A stretch of DNA of 64,000 nucleotides from Branchipolynoe longqiensis (GCA_030323885.1 CM059188.1:110638763-110702762); one strand, 5' to 3'; positions 11,068 through 22,080 are shown, numbered from the stretch's first letter. The notes: generated from the sequence alone by a model not told the origin. Numbers and translations are program-made.

Positions 11068-11244
11068 ATTAGTATCTATTGAAATGGAAATCCTGAACCA
11101 ACAATTAAAACCTTACATGTACATGTAAAATGATGTAATGCACCCCATACCCATTACTTATTACATTGTGTATACTTTAATTTCATAATTTACTTCACAC
11201 TTCAATTCACTATGTAACCCATGTAATACAATTGTGTAAAGACC

Positions 11245-11507
11245 TATATGAGACTGTCTCAAAAGGTGCTAAGCAATATGGGACAAAACTTTGTCCATTG
11301 TAACAATCAACATATTATCTGATTATGCATTTGCTCAGGATAAACCGATTTGTTTTTTCCATGGTGTTTCATAATCCCAATAGAATACATATTGGTTTGA
11401 AGCAAATGTCCTTGTGTTTTAAGTGGAACTGTTTCTGTGCTGCTTTGTGTCAATCATTACAATGGACAAAAAAAAAGAGTTATCACCTTTTGAGACAGGC
11501 TCATATA
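11245..11507. mobile_element. MITE family M2 (TATATGAGACTGTCTCAAAAGG termini), copy 1
   Basis: Left end TATATGAGACTGTCTCAAAA; right end on the opposite strand TATATGAGCCTGTCTCAAAA. The inverted repeats are about 27 bp, and the TA ends fit Tc1/mariner-type targeting. It matches copy 2 at 18814-19047 but carries about 40 bp more in the centre. No transposase. Confidence 0.82.
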
Positions 11508-11509
11508 CA

Positions 11510-13188
11510 TGACAACCTTACAGTCGGTAGACCAGTGCTACGGTACTGACAAAATTGATGAATAAAATTAATTTACCCAACAACAAAAAAGAATGTCCAT
11601 CTTGTAACCATTTTACCTCAAAGATGTTGACTATGTTCTTTACACCTGTTAAGATGGAAATGGAAAAGAAATCCCAATCTGAAATCCTCGTTTTACCTGA
11701 ACGCTGATCCAGTCTGAACTTGGATCTTTGAACTTGACTTACCTTCATAAATAACAGCCTTCTTCAAATTTAAAAGGAAAGCTTTTGTACAGCAATGAAA
11801 CAATTTTGGAAAGTACCAACATTTCGCCAATTTTGCACTCCTAGGAAAAGAAAGAAATCATATCATATTAATGAATTGGACCACATTAATTGAATCACGC
11901 TGCCCCCAGGGTGGATCTCGTGAGAATTAAAGTTGCCAGCTCATCAGAATTTAATAACGGACAAAATCACTTGAAACCTTCTCAAATATCATGACAAAGT
12001 GTAATATTTTCCGATATATGAGATATGGGATATGGAGAACTCTGCTATAATAAATTGCAACTTGTCTATAAAATGGTAAATAGTATGTAAAACCAAAGGC
12101 ATATAAGGTATATGTGGAGTTGGTGCTCTATTACTAATTGAGGATAGAAATTGTGTATTAATATAGTATAGAGCAAGAGGGTCACTTCTTGACCTGAAAG
12201 AATGTCACTTCTTAATTGGGACAGTCTTTGGGAAATTGCCTCACATACCCCCTCCCCTCCAAGAGTTATTTATGGATCACTGCACCAGATACAGATCTAA
12301 CCATGCCTTGGCAATAGGGATATTGAACCCTCATTGGTGGATAGAGGAATGCTTGTTAGGGATTGGAAGACTGGATCATGTGATCACCACCATCTTGTTC
12401 TGGAAACTATAAATACAATAAATGAGAGAGTCTCACTCTCCTACCTTTCACTCTTTATCTAGTTTCCTTCCTTGCCTGTAGTGATTTCATATTAGCCTAT
12501 CTACACCACTCAAACCGCCAGCCGTCGACTTTACAAAAGGACAAGACCAATGGATGAACATTATTTCCGAACTCAGTCTCGCCTTGAACTATGACATAGC
12601 GCACTAAGAAAGTAAATTAATTTGGATGAATATATAGCCCACCATGCATTTATGTAACAGATCTGGGGGACTCTAAAGAATGTGCTCAGAGTGCGAGGGG
12701 ATACTTCTTTGTATCAGGTAAGTGTGAGTACATAATTGAACAACACAAACACGAATCAATACAGTATATATTTGGTATTTGTTAACAAGAATTCCATTTT
12801 GCACAATCTGGAGTATGATCAAAACAAGGCCCCGACATCATTAACCCTACATTCTAGTCTGCCTGTTGTTGGGTAGGTGGGATGGCAGGATTTAGTGATC
12901 AGTTGCCATCCACCGCCTAGTCGAAATGGGCGAGTTCTCAGCTTTTATATAGTCGCTGGCGATTAATTTGCCAGTTGACATAACTATTTTAGTTCAGAAA
13001 TATTAGACGTCACAGAATTTCAATAAAGGTGGTACCATCAGCCGATCAGTGGAGGGGGATATGTATTCACCTTGTTCAATTACCCATGTTGGAACCAACA
13101 TCGACAATTGTGTGCCATTAGCTTCCCCCCTATGGTGTGCTTTTAGTTACATGTAAACAATGTGTGTGTGCCCTGTTGAAAAAAGTAA
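11510..13188. other. Unannotated AT-rich sequence
   Basis: About 1.7 kb without a convincing frame or a repeat I can match inside the window. A TATA-like CTATAAATACAATAAATGAG occurs near 12405, but nothing coding follows. Confidence 0.4.
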
Positions 13189-13190
13189 AG

Positions 13191-14102
13191 GGTCGTTTCA
13201 TGGTAAAGTGTGACATGAGGGTCAACAATGGATATTGTGCATTTTCCTAATTTTTCCCCTGAGTAGCCAATTCTTGTCCATATATATGATGGTAATGTGA
13301 AGGAAAAGATAGTTGAGGTTACCAATTTGTCAGAAAATGAAGAACTAATTGAGTAGCCAGCCCCAAGTGTGGATGTATTAATCACCAAGTGTGGATTTAT
13401 TAATGAAATATATTATTTAATCAAATTTATTGCATGAAACAACTCAGTTTTACATTGTGGTCCCCTAAGTATAGAAATGCACTGTAAAGAAATCTGCATA
13501 GGATGATTATATTTGTCTCAGTTTTGAGTTGTGGATGTAACACAAGAGAAGGGGACACCAACAATAATATGGAACTTCAACTACAATTCTTTCATAAACC
13601 ATTGTAGAAAAATAAAATTACTAGCCATGGTATAGTCTTACACATGCAACAATAGCAATTGTTTTTTTTACTGAAACTCTGGTATTCCCAGTATAACATA
13701 TTTCCTAATTTAAGAAGCATGGGACAAACAGGGGACATGGCAGGAGACAAACAAATATATATGTATGTAAAATGAATATTTATTTCAAGTAAGAGTCTTT
13801 TGTTATTGTTTAATTGACTACCAGGTAATATTCTATGCAAAGTATAGGTCTAGTAGGCTGTAGAAAAGTCCAAATCTTCCATGTTACAAATTCATGCCTA
13901 TAAAACACAATATTTAAAAAATGAAAATGTTGGCTTTTTTCTTTTTACTATGTCACATTAGGCCTCAATGTTTTCATATCTGTCTTTCCAAAGTGTAAGA
14001 ATACCAGTTCTATAAAGAACATACCTCCTCTACTCTTTCCATAATTGTTTTTGACCATTAGATACTGAAAAGTACATAGACCCCATTTACCATGAAACGA
14101 CC
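13191..14102. mobile_element. Candidate 0.9 kb element bounded by a perfect 17-bp inverted repeat
   Basis: GGTCGTTTCATGGTAAA at 13191-13207 recurs exactly in inverted orientation at 14086-14102. The interior is AT-rich and has no transposase frame. It could be a non-autonomous DNA transposon; only the short termini support this. Confidence 0.5.
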
Positions 14103-14280
14103 GTAAAACAAACATTATATGTTGACTACATCATTCATGGCTACCTGTTCCTCTATATATTAACCCCGAAATCCACACAATGTATTAACTATTATATTGG
14201 CTCTTATCAAGTCAATATGTTATGGGGTGAGTTTGCCGAATGATAAATTAATAAAATGCCTGAACCAGTTCTAAATTATT

Positions 14281-14954
14281 CATTACGGGAAAAATAATCC
14301 TCATTATGCCTATAATATGAAGAACGCTTTCCTGCAAGAAGATAGCTATGAAAAGGACTTGGGTGTAACCTTCGACTCCGAACTCTCCTTTCAGAAACAC
14401 ATGAGGACTATCATCTCAAATGCTAACCAGAGAGTCGGAATAATTAAAAGAACTTTCCATCACCTCAATAAGAACAATTTTCTCATTCTATTTAAGTCTC
14501 TTGTTAGGCCAAATTTGGAATACTGTCCACAAATTTGGAGCCCAATTTTTCGGAAAGATATTCTGGAGATTGAAAAGGTTCAGAGACGTGCAACGAAATT
14601 AGCTGCAGTTATAAAGGACCTACCCTATGACAAAGGCTTAGGGAATTGAAACTTCCTACCCTTTTCTACAGAAAGAAAAGAAGTGACATAAATGAAGTAT
14701 TTAAAATTATGAAGGGTTTTGATAAAATAGATATGAACAAATTTTTCACGATGAATAAAAGAGAAGGCAGTCGGGGCCATACTCTCAAACTAGTAAAACC
14801 CAGAGCCATTTCAAAGTTAAGGCAACATAGTTTCTCAAACAGGATTATAAATATATGGAACAGTCTCCCAAAAAATGTTATTGATGCGGAGTCAATTAAT
14901 TCCTTCAAGAATAGATTAGAAAAAGCATGGGCTTATATGCTATGGACAGTATAA
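14281..14954 (+). pseudogene. LINE A: C-terminal part of a CR1/L2-like reverse transcriptase polyprotein, frameshifted
   Basis: Reading in from HYGKNNPHYAYNM, the frame continues with EKDLGVTFDSELSFQKHM, then RPNLEYCPQIWSP and KVQRRATK. This is the post-polymerase region typical of CR1/jockey-type LINE ORF2. Near 14635 one base is missing (GACAAAGGC where GACAAAAGGC would keep YDKRLRELKLPTLFYR in frame). The rest is read in a second frame from 14646, including TLKLVKPRA, RIINIWNSLP and FKNRLEKAW. The last residues (YMLWTV) come from an unrelated insertion starting at 14934. The copy is 5'-truncated and inactive. Its own 3' UTR continues from 14996 to about 15152. Confidence 0.85.
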
Positions 14955-14988
14955 ATACAGCCTCAATAAAAAAAAAAAAAAAAAAAAA
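14934..14988 (+). mobile_element. Very short LINE B tail insertion with 7-bp TSD
   Basis: The 55 bp are the LINE B 3' terminus (TATATGCTATGGACAGTATA ... CCTCAATAAAA) plus its A-tail. They are flanked by ATGGGCT at 14927-14933 and 14989-14995. The uninterrupted site (AAAGCATGGGCTGATGATCC) is present in the LINE A copy at 40.64 kb, which fixes the boundaries. Confidence 0.93.
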
Positions 14989-14995
14989 ATGGGCT

Positions 14996-15152
14996 GATGA
15001 TCCAGGGAAATTTGACCCCTTATTCACCACATGCTACTAATTACTCCTTGTGTTGCTTATTTACTTGCACTCAAGCAAAAATGAGAGACAAATAAGTGTT
15101 CACACTTCCTGTCTACCATTCGCTATATCGCTATATCGCTATATCGCTATAT
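14996..15152 (+). mobile_element. LINE A 3' UTR ending in octamer repeats
   Basis: It matches 40.65-40.80 kb nearly base for base. It ends in four CTATATCG-type octamers (15120-15152), where the other copy has fewer. Terminal short repeats in place of poly(A) are typical of CR1/L2 LINEs. Confidence 0.8.
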
Positions 15153-15250
15153 GGCTGACATGGTGCATCTGGCTGTTGAATTTCACTCAGCACTTCCCCT
15201 AATGAGCATTAAGGAGATTTTTAGTCTACAGAAATAACAAGAGCACCTTA

Positions 15251-16756
15251 ATGGAGCTGACATTCATGTCCAAGAAAACTCTCGGATGTATTGGCAGGAA
15301 GCTGGTCTTAAACTACGAAATACCAACCAAAATGCTGAAAGAGGCACTCCAAGCCATCCCAGCCACTATAGTCGACCTATTCAACATCTCCTTTGAACAG
15401 GGGCATTTTATCTCAGCCTGGAAAATGGCAACCATTACCCCTATCCACAAAAGTGGAGACAAACAAAACATGGGAAACTACAGGCCAATATCGATTCTTC
15501 AAACCCCAGGCAAGCTCATTGAAAAAGTGCTACATAGACACATAAATGAACACCTGGAAAAAAACAATATACTAAACGAAAGACAAGGAGGTTTCAGGAA
15601 ACTGCACTCCACATCTAAAACAATAGCTAACCTAACAAATGACATATTGGCGTCAATGAACCAAAAACAATTAGTTGGAGCAGCCTTCATTGACTTCAGC
15701 AAAGCATTCGATACAGTAGACCATAACATACTATTGGAAAAACTAGAATCCATGGGCATAAAATCCAACACTATGGACTGGATAAAATGCTACCTGAAAG
15801 ACAGGCAACAGAGAACAAAAATAAACAATACACTATCAGACAACCAACCTGTCACATGTGGTGTACCCCAAGGGTCAGTGCTAGGGCCACTGCTCTTTAT
15901 AATCTACATAAACGATCTTGAAAAATGGTTACAAACCGAATGCCTCCAACTATATGCAGATGACACAGTCATATATGCAAACGGCACCACAGAAGAGGAG
16001 GTAATAACTAAACTAAACAAGCTCCTACTAAAACTGGATGAGTGGTGTGAGTCCAACAAAATAACCATCAACACAAGCAAGTCAAAAACAGTTCTCTTCT
16101 CGCATAAACAAATGCCAGAAAGAAAACTACACTGTAAGCTAGGAAGCCAAACACTAGAAAATGTAGACCATTACAAATACCTAGGCCTTGAGTTGGACAG
16201 CCAACTAAACTACAACCTATGTATAAACAAAATTGTCCAAAAGGTAAACCACAAACTGTGGCTATTTGCAAAGCTAAGAGACTACATGACACAAGAAATG
16301 TCAATAAAAATCTTCAAGGGCATGGTGCTACCCTATTTTGACTATGGAGATGTAAACTACATGGGTGCAAAGAAAGAACTTCTAAAAAAACTGCAAACAC
16401 TACAGAACAGAGCCCTGAAAATCTGCCTCAGAGTAGACAAGCTGCACCCCACCTATGACATACACAAAAGAACCAAAGTAAAATTGCTAGAAAATAGGAG
16501 AATAATTCATCTGAAAACATTAGCATACAGCTATAGTCAAGACAATAAACTCCTAACAAAACCACAAAGGGCAACTAGAGCAAATAATGCGCCACTACTA
16601 AAGCAGACCAGAAGCCAAATAAAAGCTCACGAGAGAAGCACGCTAGAAATGGCTGCCAAGGTGTGGAATGCCCAAACAGTAAAGGAACGACAAATTCCTG
16701 ACCTAAAAACATACAAAAAATATCTGTGCAAAATAAGGCTAGGAACCCCCAACTAA
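15251..16756 (+). CDS. LINE B reverse transcriptase (5'-truncated non-LTR retrotransposon ORF2)
   Basis: This open frame of 501 codons encodes the polymerase part of a non-LTR retrotransposon. It would copy its own RNA at a nicked chromosomal site. Visible motifs in order: IPTKMLKEA (about residue 26), ATITPIHKSGDKQNMGNYRPIS (about 59-80), the palm motif AAFIDFSKAFDTVDH (about 144), CGVPQGSVLGPLLF (about 208), the catalytic LYADDT (about 235), and the thumb/C-terminal region with HYKYLGLELDSQL and LPYFDYGD. The apurinic endonuclease domain that should precede it is missing, and the frame begins almost at the RT domain, so the copy is 5'-truncated. The first Met is therefore not a meaningful start. 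No stop or frameshift interrupts the retained part, which suggests a fairly recent insertion. The clade is CR1/jockey/L2-like by motif, not resolved further. Confidence 0.9.
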   Translation: MELTFMSKKTLGCIGRKLVLNYEIPTKMLKEALQAIPATIVDLFNISFEQGHFISAWKMATITPIHKSGDKQNMGNYRPISILQTPGKLIEKVLHRHINEHLEKNNILNERQGGFRKLHSTSKTIANLTNDILASMNQKQLVGAAFIDFSKAFDTVDHNILLEKLESMGIKSNTMDWIKCYLKDRQQRTKINNTLSDNQPVTCGVPQGSVLGPLLFIIYINDLEKWLQTECLQLYADDTVIYANGTTEEEVITKLNKLLLKLDEWCESNKITINTSKSKTVLFSHKQMPERKLHCKLGSQTLENVDHYKYLGLELDSQLNYNLCINKIVQKVNHKLWLFAKLRDYMTQEMSIKIFKGMVLPYFDYGDVNYMGAKKELLKKLQTLQNRALKICLRVDKLHPTYDIHKRTKVKLLENRRIIHLKTLAYSYSQDNKLLTKPQRATRANNAPLLKQTRSQIKAHERSTLEMAAKVWNAQTVKERQIPDLKTYKKYLCKIRLGTPN

Positions 16757-17175
16757 GCTGCACCGCAAAAGGGCAGGTGATACATGTCACGGCCCACCAG
16801 CGAGACGCCCAATGGAAGGTAACCATACCAAAAGCACCCAGATAACACACCTCACAGCTGCGTACAAGCCTATGATATGTAAATAGGAGTAGGCTAGTCT
16901 AGAAATAAGAGTAGAAAAAATAAAGCACATATATGCCAAGAAAATCCAAATAAATTAACATAGACTACTATAGTACTAACCAGACCAACCAACTATCTAT
17001 CTGCTACTGAAATACAGGCAATCAAATACCTTATCAGCAGCTACTGTGTGATAAGACAACACCAACACTACAGCTGGCCAGCATTGAAAACAAGCCTGAA
17101 TACCCAGGCTTATATGCTATGGACAGTATAAATACAGCCTCAATAAAAAAAAACAAAAAACAAAAACAAAAAAAA
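16757..17175 (+). mobile_element. LINE B 3' UTR and A-rich tail
   Basis: The untranslated end contains ATGTCACGGCCCACCAGCGA, TAAATAGGAGTAGGCTAGTC and AGCAGCTACTGTGTG. The terminus GCTTATATGCTATGGACAGT ... CAATAAAA is followed by A-rich sequence with CAAAAA repeats. The same terminus occurs at 14934, 17.71 kb and, inverted, 24.95 kb. Confidence 0.88.
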
Positions 17176-17361
17176 AAAACTAATTTAACTATTCATTCCT
17201 GCATCATCTTCATGTGTCATACGGTATCAAAATGGCATATTTAGAATCATGTTGGAGCAATCCAAGGTCATGCATGACCTTGGAGTTGGTCATATGAAAG
17301 AAATACCCCTACCGCGGAAATCCTACAGGTGTCCAGCTTCCAAGATTAATGTGATGTATAA

Positions 17362-17715
17362 GGAAGACAAATTCCTGACCTAAAAACATACCAAAAATAT
17401 CTGTGAAAAATAAGGCTAGGAAACCCCCACTAAGATGCACTGCAAAGGGGCATGTGATATGTCACGGCCCACCAGCGGGACACCCAATGGAAGGTAACCA
17501 TGTCAAAAGTAGCCAGATAACACACCACACAGATATGTAAATAGGAGTAGGCTAGTCTAGTAATAAGAGTAGAACAAAATCAAATTACTTATCAGCAGCT
17601 ACTGTGTGGTAAGATAACACCAACACTACAACTGGCCAGCATTGAAAACAAACCTGGGTACCCGGGCTTATATGCTATGGACAGTATAGATACAGCCTCA
17701 ATAAAAAAAAAAGTT
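17362..17715 (+). mobile_element. LINE B, second 3' fragment
   Basis: It starts within the last codons of the ORF (reading QIPDLKTYQKYL) and repeats the 3' UTR, with an internal deletion of about 80 bp relative to the first copy. It ends CAATAAAAAAAAAA. It is a separate 5'-truncated insertion. Confidence 0.85.
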
Positions 17716-17839
17716 TATAAAAGTATAGTTACTCGGAAGATGTTAATCCTTTATTATCTTAACTCATCCCCTGTACTGTTGGTACTATTACTTGTTCATC
17801 GACTATGCAGCTGGGCCGATTGTGGCGCCCCCTGTCTGC

Positions 17840-18240
17840 AAACGTGGTAACTTGCTAACCATTACACTACCTAGGCTCCCTGGTGCAATCACCCTTTAGT
17901 AAAACCAACCTGTCTATGTGGCTCTTTGCTTGTAAGATCAGTGCAGACTGCTACACTTAGCCCCCTGGTATATTGTACGTATTTTAAATGAACTTGTAAG
18001 TCGTTAAATTCCTACAGACATACAGGCAATGGACTTACAAATATACATGCATAGGGTAGGTTCAACAACGATGTAGCGTGGACCTTGTATGGGGACAAGG
18101 CCACAGCAAGTAGGATTATAGTGAGGGGTGATGAAAATGGGAAATATTATGCCCAGAGCGAGTTTCCCACCCCTACATTTCTTGCTAATTCGGGGCTAGC
18201 TGTTGTCCATTAAACTACCAAGGCTCCCTGAAACAATTAC
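17840..18240 (-). mobile_element. SINE2 copies (one nearly full, one head fragment)
   Basis: On the minus strand the tRNA-like head (about 18115-18235) has GGTAGTTTAATGG at its start. It is followed by a body shared with 22150-22500: TGGCCACAG, GTTGAACCTAC, TTGCCTGTATG and an end containing AGTCTGCACTGATCTTACAAG. A second head (AGGTAGTGTAATGGTTAGCAAG, near 17850-17880) abuts it. Confidence 0.65.
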
Positions 18241-18359
18241 CCGATCCACACCTAACTGTATATGTGACTTCTTGCCTGAGAGATTAGTGTACATTATTAG
18301 ACAAGGAATTACATTATACAATCAGGTGACCAGTTCCTGCCTTCATCTCGCATCTCCTC

Positions 18360-18610
18360 ATTAATTGTGCATGTTGCGCTGACAACATGGGTAATTCAGG
18401 GCGCGGGACAGAGACTCACTATCCACCTAGCGGTAGCTATGGACGCTCACTTGTAGCGCCATCTAGCGTATCTCGGCCACACCACGCCTTGACCATTAGA
18501 TTCGAACCGCCTGCATCACTCTGTCCCCAGCACCCGAACACTGCACGCAGTGTATGGGCTAGTCCTCCTCGCTGGCTGGCTGGATCGAACCCACAGGTTC
18601 TCGGCCTGAA
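18360..18610 (+). other. Remnant resembling the 3' region of the 26.7 kb YR retroelement
   Basis: AATTGTGCATGTT...AACATGGGTAATT at 18364-18400 matches the hairpin at 31569-31606, and CCACCTAGCGGT follows in both. The surrounding sequence is diverged. It may be a decayed terminus of a related element. Confidence 0.45.
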
Positions 18611-18813
18611 ACACTACACCATCTCCTGAATCAATGCGTGGTCATACGTCCAGCCATATTTTCGCCACCCCCCTCCTACCCGCAGCTAAGTTACCAACAT
18701 TCATGTCCGGTAGGGTTGAGCGACCTGGAACCCTCACCAATGACGTTATGTTGCTTCTACTGGGCGGAGCTCGACCCCATTTTGATGCCATTGTGTGAAT
18801 TAATAAAGTTTCA

Positions 18814-19047
18814 TATATGAGACTGTCTCAAAAGGTGCTAAGCAATATTGGACGAAACTTTGTCCATAGTAACGATCAACAGACTATCTACTTATGCATT
18901 TGCTCAGGATAAACTGATTTGTTTTTTACATGGCGTTTCATAATCCCAATAGTGTTTTCAGTGTAACTGTTTCTGTGCTATTTTGTTTCAATCATTACTA
19001 TGGACAAAAAAATGAAGAGTTAGCACCTTTTGAGGCAGGCTCATATA
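18814..19047. mobile_element. MITE family M2, copy 2
   Basis: Inverted ends TATATGAGACTGTCTCAAAA and, on the other strand, TATATGAGCCTGCCTCAAAA; TA at both borders. The interior matches copy 1 (TTATGCATTTGCTCAGGATA and TTTCATAATCCCAATAG). Confidence 0.82.
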
Positions 19048-19049
19048 TG

Positions 19050-19780
19050 AGTCGATCGTCCTGCACTTTGAATTATGAACTCGATCAGCAATAACAGCCG
19101 TGTTAGTCCCCTTGATATCCATATTTATGTGAGTATTAATCTAAAGAAATCCCAGCTACTGATGCAATGGAACAAATTGACACCAACCACAAATGTCTCC
19201 CATAGGACCACTAGAAGGGGGGAGTTCAATTAGATAAATGGAGATCTCTTCCTGTTAATGAGCTACTGTTCCAACAAAAAGATAAAGAAAGAACAGATTG
19301 AGTTATTAATGCATTACTGGAGGCTTTATTTGTGGATATTAAACAAATAAAACATTATCAGAATAATGACTACTTCTCAGACAACGCGTTCTGGTTGAGC
19401 TAAGTGTCTAATAACAAACATATTAACTGAATAGTTCCCACAATTTGAGTCATGGCTCACGCTGCTCTTAACTGTGTTTACTTTAATAAATATCCACCAG
19501 TAATTAACGCAGTAATCGTGTGAAGCCATTTGTATATGGCTAGTTGTTCCAAATATTCGCTCCATTTTGCGCAAACACTCAAAATTCCAACTTAATATTT
19601 CCTAAAAGGTATTCCATGAGTGTTCAATACCAAGTTCAAGGGAAAGGAATTACATTTTGTTTCGGATTTCTTGCTATTTTTCTAAGGCTGTTTAATATAT
19701 CTTTACTAAGGGAATGAGAATCGCCTTTAGCAAAATAGGAAAGTGAGCATCTTGTAACGTCGTCTGGCAGCTGTCGTTGT
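19050..19780. other. No recognised feature
   Basis: AT-rich non-coding sequence. I find no gene or repeat in it that I can match elsewhere in the window. Confidence 0.4.
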
Positions 19781-19784
19781 GTAG

Positions 19785-20320
19785 GCAGGCTAATAGGAAA
19801 TCAATACAGGCAAGGAAAGAAAGAAAGAGTGTAAAGAGTGAAAATAGAGTGAGAGCTTGTTTATTATTATATAGTGGTAAATGGATCTGATATGGCATAC
19901 CACCTGACCATGCTCTCCAATCAACAACAAGCATTTCTAGGTCCACCAATGAACAGTAAGCGTTGTTGTGTCACCATGGCTACTGTGATCAACCCACCAC
20001 CACCATGCCTTATGGCTGCTTGGCCTGCACCTGCCTTGCTGTGTGTGTGGTGATCCGTGACTAAGAATTTGGGGAGAAGGGGTAGTGAGTATAGCTCTTG
20101 AGCTCCTTCCACACTAACAGTAGTGCCCCTCTCACACTATCTATTTAATACACAATGACTATTGACTACACGTAAAGAGTCACCAGCAACTACATAAATA
20201 CATTCATGCACCTGGCCCTATACATCATTTACCTTTATATACCATTTGTACTCCTTTATAGACCATTTCACATTCCCCACCAATACGTTTTATCGGAATA
20301 TTTTACAATCTGACTTGCTG
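19785..20320. repeat. Diverged copy of the repeat duplicated at 58.7-60.0 kb
   Basis: It shares in order: GGAAATCAATACA with GAAAGAAAGAGT, TTTATTATTAT, CAACAAGCATTTCT, CACCATGGCTAC, CCCACCACCACCA, GTGTGGTGATCC and CGGAATATTTTACAATC with the two tandem copies downstream. Divergence is considerable, so this is an older member. Confidence 0.6.
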
Positions 20321-20449
20321 TTGAATGAACATTCCCAAGTGTGCAAGACAAAATTATCTATATGAACACGAAAATATCGGAAGTCCGCTAAAAATAGGAA
20401 ATATCTTATTGCAGTTATTAGGCGTCATTGCTTCTGTTATATTATGCAA

Positions 20450-20660
20450 TATATGCTGTATAAGAATTATACAAGTATAATAACCCAGAATTCTATAATC
20501 GCTCCTTACACCCACCCACCAGTAATCGGGTGGTTGAGCCTCGGACTACTTATCTACTGCTCAGGCCTACTTGCCTCAGCTCCGACGGTGGCGCCACCGC
20601 TCGCCTGCTCACTATCCTAATCACTTACCACCATATATAATATAATTATATACAGCTACC
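20450..20660. other. Segment with GTATAA..TTATAC hairpin and GGTGGCGCCACC
   Basis: ATATGCTGTATAAGAATTAT is followed by ACAAGTATAATAA, resembling on the opposite strand the sequence at 8593-8628. The palindrome GGTGGCGCCACC lies near 20587. Function unknown. Confidence 0.35.
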
Positions 20661-20797
20661 ATGGCACAGTGTTATTTGTGCACTCCTGCATCATATCTTA
20701 TCATGAACATTATCTTCATTGATCACTAACCCCACACTAAATGACCCATCAGAATTGGCAAGATATTAACTCAAAGTAAATAATATATCAATACTAC

Positions 20798-21235
20798 ACT
20801 AAAATATTCATCATCATCATCATCATCATGCTGTCGGTCGCGATGCGACAAAGACTGCTTTCATTACTTGACTGCCACTCTCCATTTAGCTCTCTGCTGT
20901 GAGAGTGATGTCCATGAGTTAGTCTTAATGTCTATCAGCTTCAGGTTTCTCTTGATGGTATCCTTGAACCGGAGATGAGGGTGCCCTCTCTCTCTGTAAC
21001 CAGAAGACAGTTGAGAATAGAGGATCTGCTTTGGTAGCCTGTCTGATGACATCCTCATGAGGTGTCCAGTCCACCGGAGATTCTTTTTGATCAAAAGATC
21101 TTCCATAGAGGGCAGCCCTGTCCGTTTGAGTATTTCCTTATTTGTCACTTTGTCCTTCCAGGTTAGCCTCATGATTGAACGCAGATGTCGCATCATGAAG
21201 GCATGCAGCTTTTTCACCTCATTTCATGAAAGCTG
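20798..21235 (-). pseudogene. LINE C: 3' end of a non-LTR retrotransposon ORF2
   Basis: On the minus strand the frame reads KKLHAFMMRHLRSIMRLTWK, then GLPSMEDLLIKKNLRWTGHL, RMSSDRLPKQILYSQLSSGY and SLSQQRAKWRVAVK. This is the C-terminal tail common to many LINE polyproteins (RW.GH...R...RLPK). After the stop come GTAATGAAAGCAGTCTTTGT and a (GAT)n tail at 20805-20830 (ATC on plus). It is 5'-truncated. The same end recurs four more times in the window. Confidence 0.85.
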
Positions 21236-21470
21236 CCTGCAAAGTGTTGAAGTGCTGCTGGCTTTTGCAAGTTACCAGCGGCACTCTCTCATGGTGCAAA
21301 TAGAGGTTTCACACCGGCAAGAACATGTCCAGACAGGCGCTAAACTATTTGTTCCTGCAGTGGCTGGTCGGGAGATGTTGGGAGTTCCATACATCAACCA
21401 CCCTTAATGCTACCACAGTGACATGGTGTTCTGTTTAGGGTTTGCTCCCTTAGCCTTCAGTTCTGTCACT
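21228..21470 (-). repeat. Unit X, joined to LINE C
   Basis: Blocks TTTCATGAAAGCTGCCTGCA, GTTACCAGCGGCACTCTCTC, GAACATGTCCAGACAGGCGC and GGGAGTTCCATACATCAACC are shared with 47.06-47.31 kb and, in part, with 62.16-62.31 kb. In every case unit X is fused to LINE C sequence, at different LINE positions. Confidence 0.7.
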
Positions 21471-21739
21471 AAAATATTATAACCATGATATTACTTGTTT
21501 CCTGACAACTTCTGGGCATGTATTGCCAACTAAGGAACTTTTGATTTCGGCAACATAAGGGATGTGAATAATTCAGTGCCCTTCACCCCTCATCTTCTAC
21601 CTAACCACATCTAATAGCCCTAGCCTCCCCCCACCCATAAATGACACTAAATAAGCAGTTGCTCAGCAACAATACATATAATTTTACTATTTCGCTTACT
21701 ATTGCAGTAATTGACAAAGTATGGTTTCGAGACCAAGAC

Positions 21740-21845
21740 AATGAATAGTATGGTCGGTGGGAGGGGGGGGGATAAAAATGGAAAATATTGCACCTAGACC
21801 AGGATTCAAGCCCACATCTATTGCATTCATGGCTAGCGTCCGTAT
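21740..21845 (-). mobile_element. SINE2 head fragment
   Basis: It contains AAAATGGAAAATATTGCACC, then a B-box-like complement (GGATTCAAGCCCACATCTA) and CTAGCGT. It is broken at 21845 by the start of a SINE3 copy. Confidence 0.6.
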
Positions 21846-21849
21846 GTGT

Positions 21850-22080
21850 GGTGTTCTCTGTGGCAGAGTGGTTAGAGTGTCGGGCTTTTTTCGAGGTCAA
21901 ACTCCTAATCTGAAGGTCTGTGGTTCGATTCCCTGTGCCCCCAGCTTTGCCAATTTGTATAACTTACAGCATCATCAAAGGCCAGTTGCTCTCATACCAT
22001 GTCTATGTGGTGTGGGAGGTTAAAAATCCCTTGGGTCAGTAAAAGTGTAGGCCCTGGCTCTCTATCGACAAACTGTCGAA
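21850..22080 (+). mobile_element. SINE3 copy (type II tRNA-like head)
   Basis: The head reads TTCTCTGTGGCAGAGTGGTT, with an A-box-like TGGCAGAGTGG, a long variable-arm region and the B box GGTTCGATTCC. The body (ACAGCATCATCAAAGGCC, GAGGTTAAAAATCCCTTGGG) matches 56.15 and 63.0 kb. It lacks about 20 bp of the body and ends early. Confidence 0.78.

Noticed and set aside
12380..12480. TATA-like CTATAAATACAATAAATG considered as a promoter or LTR
   Set aside because: No repeat partner, no TG/CA ends and no coding sequence follow.
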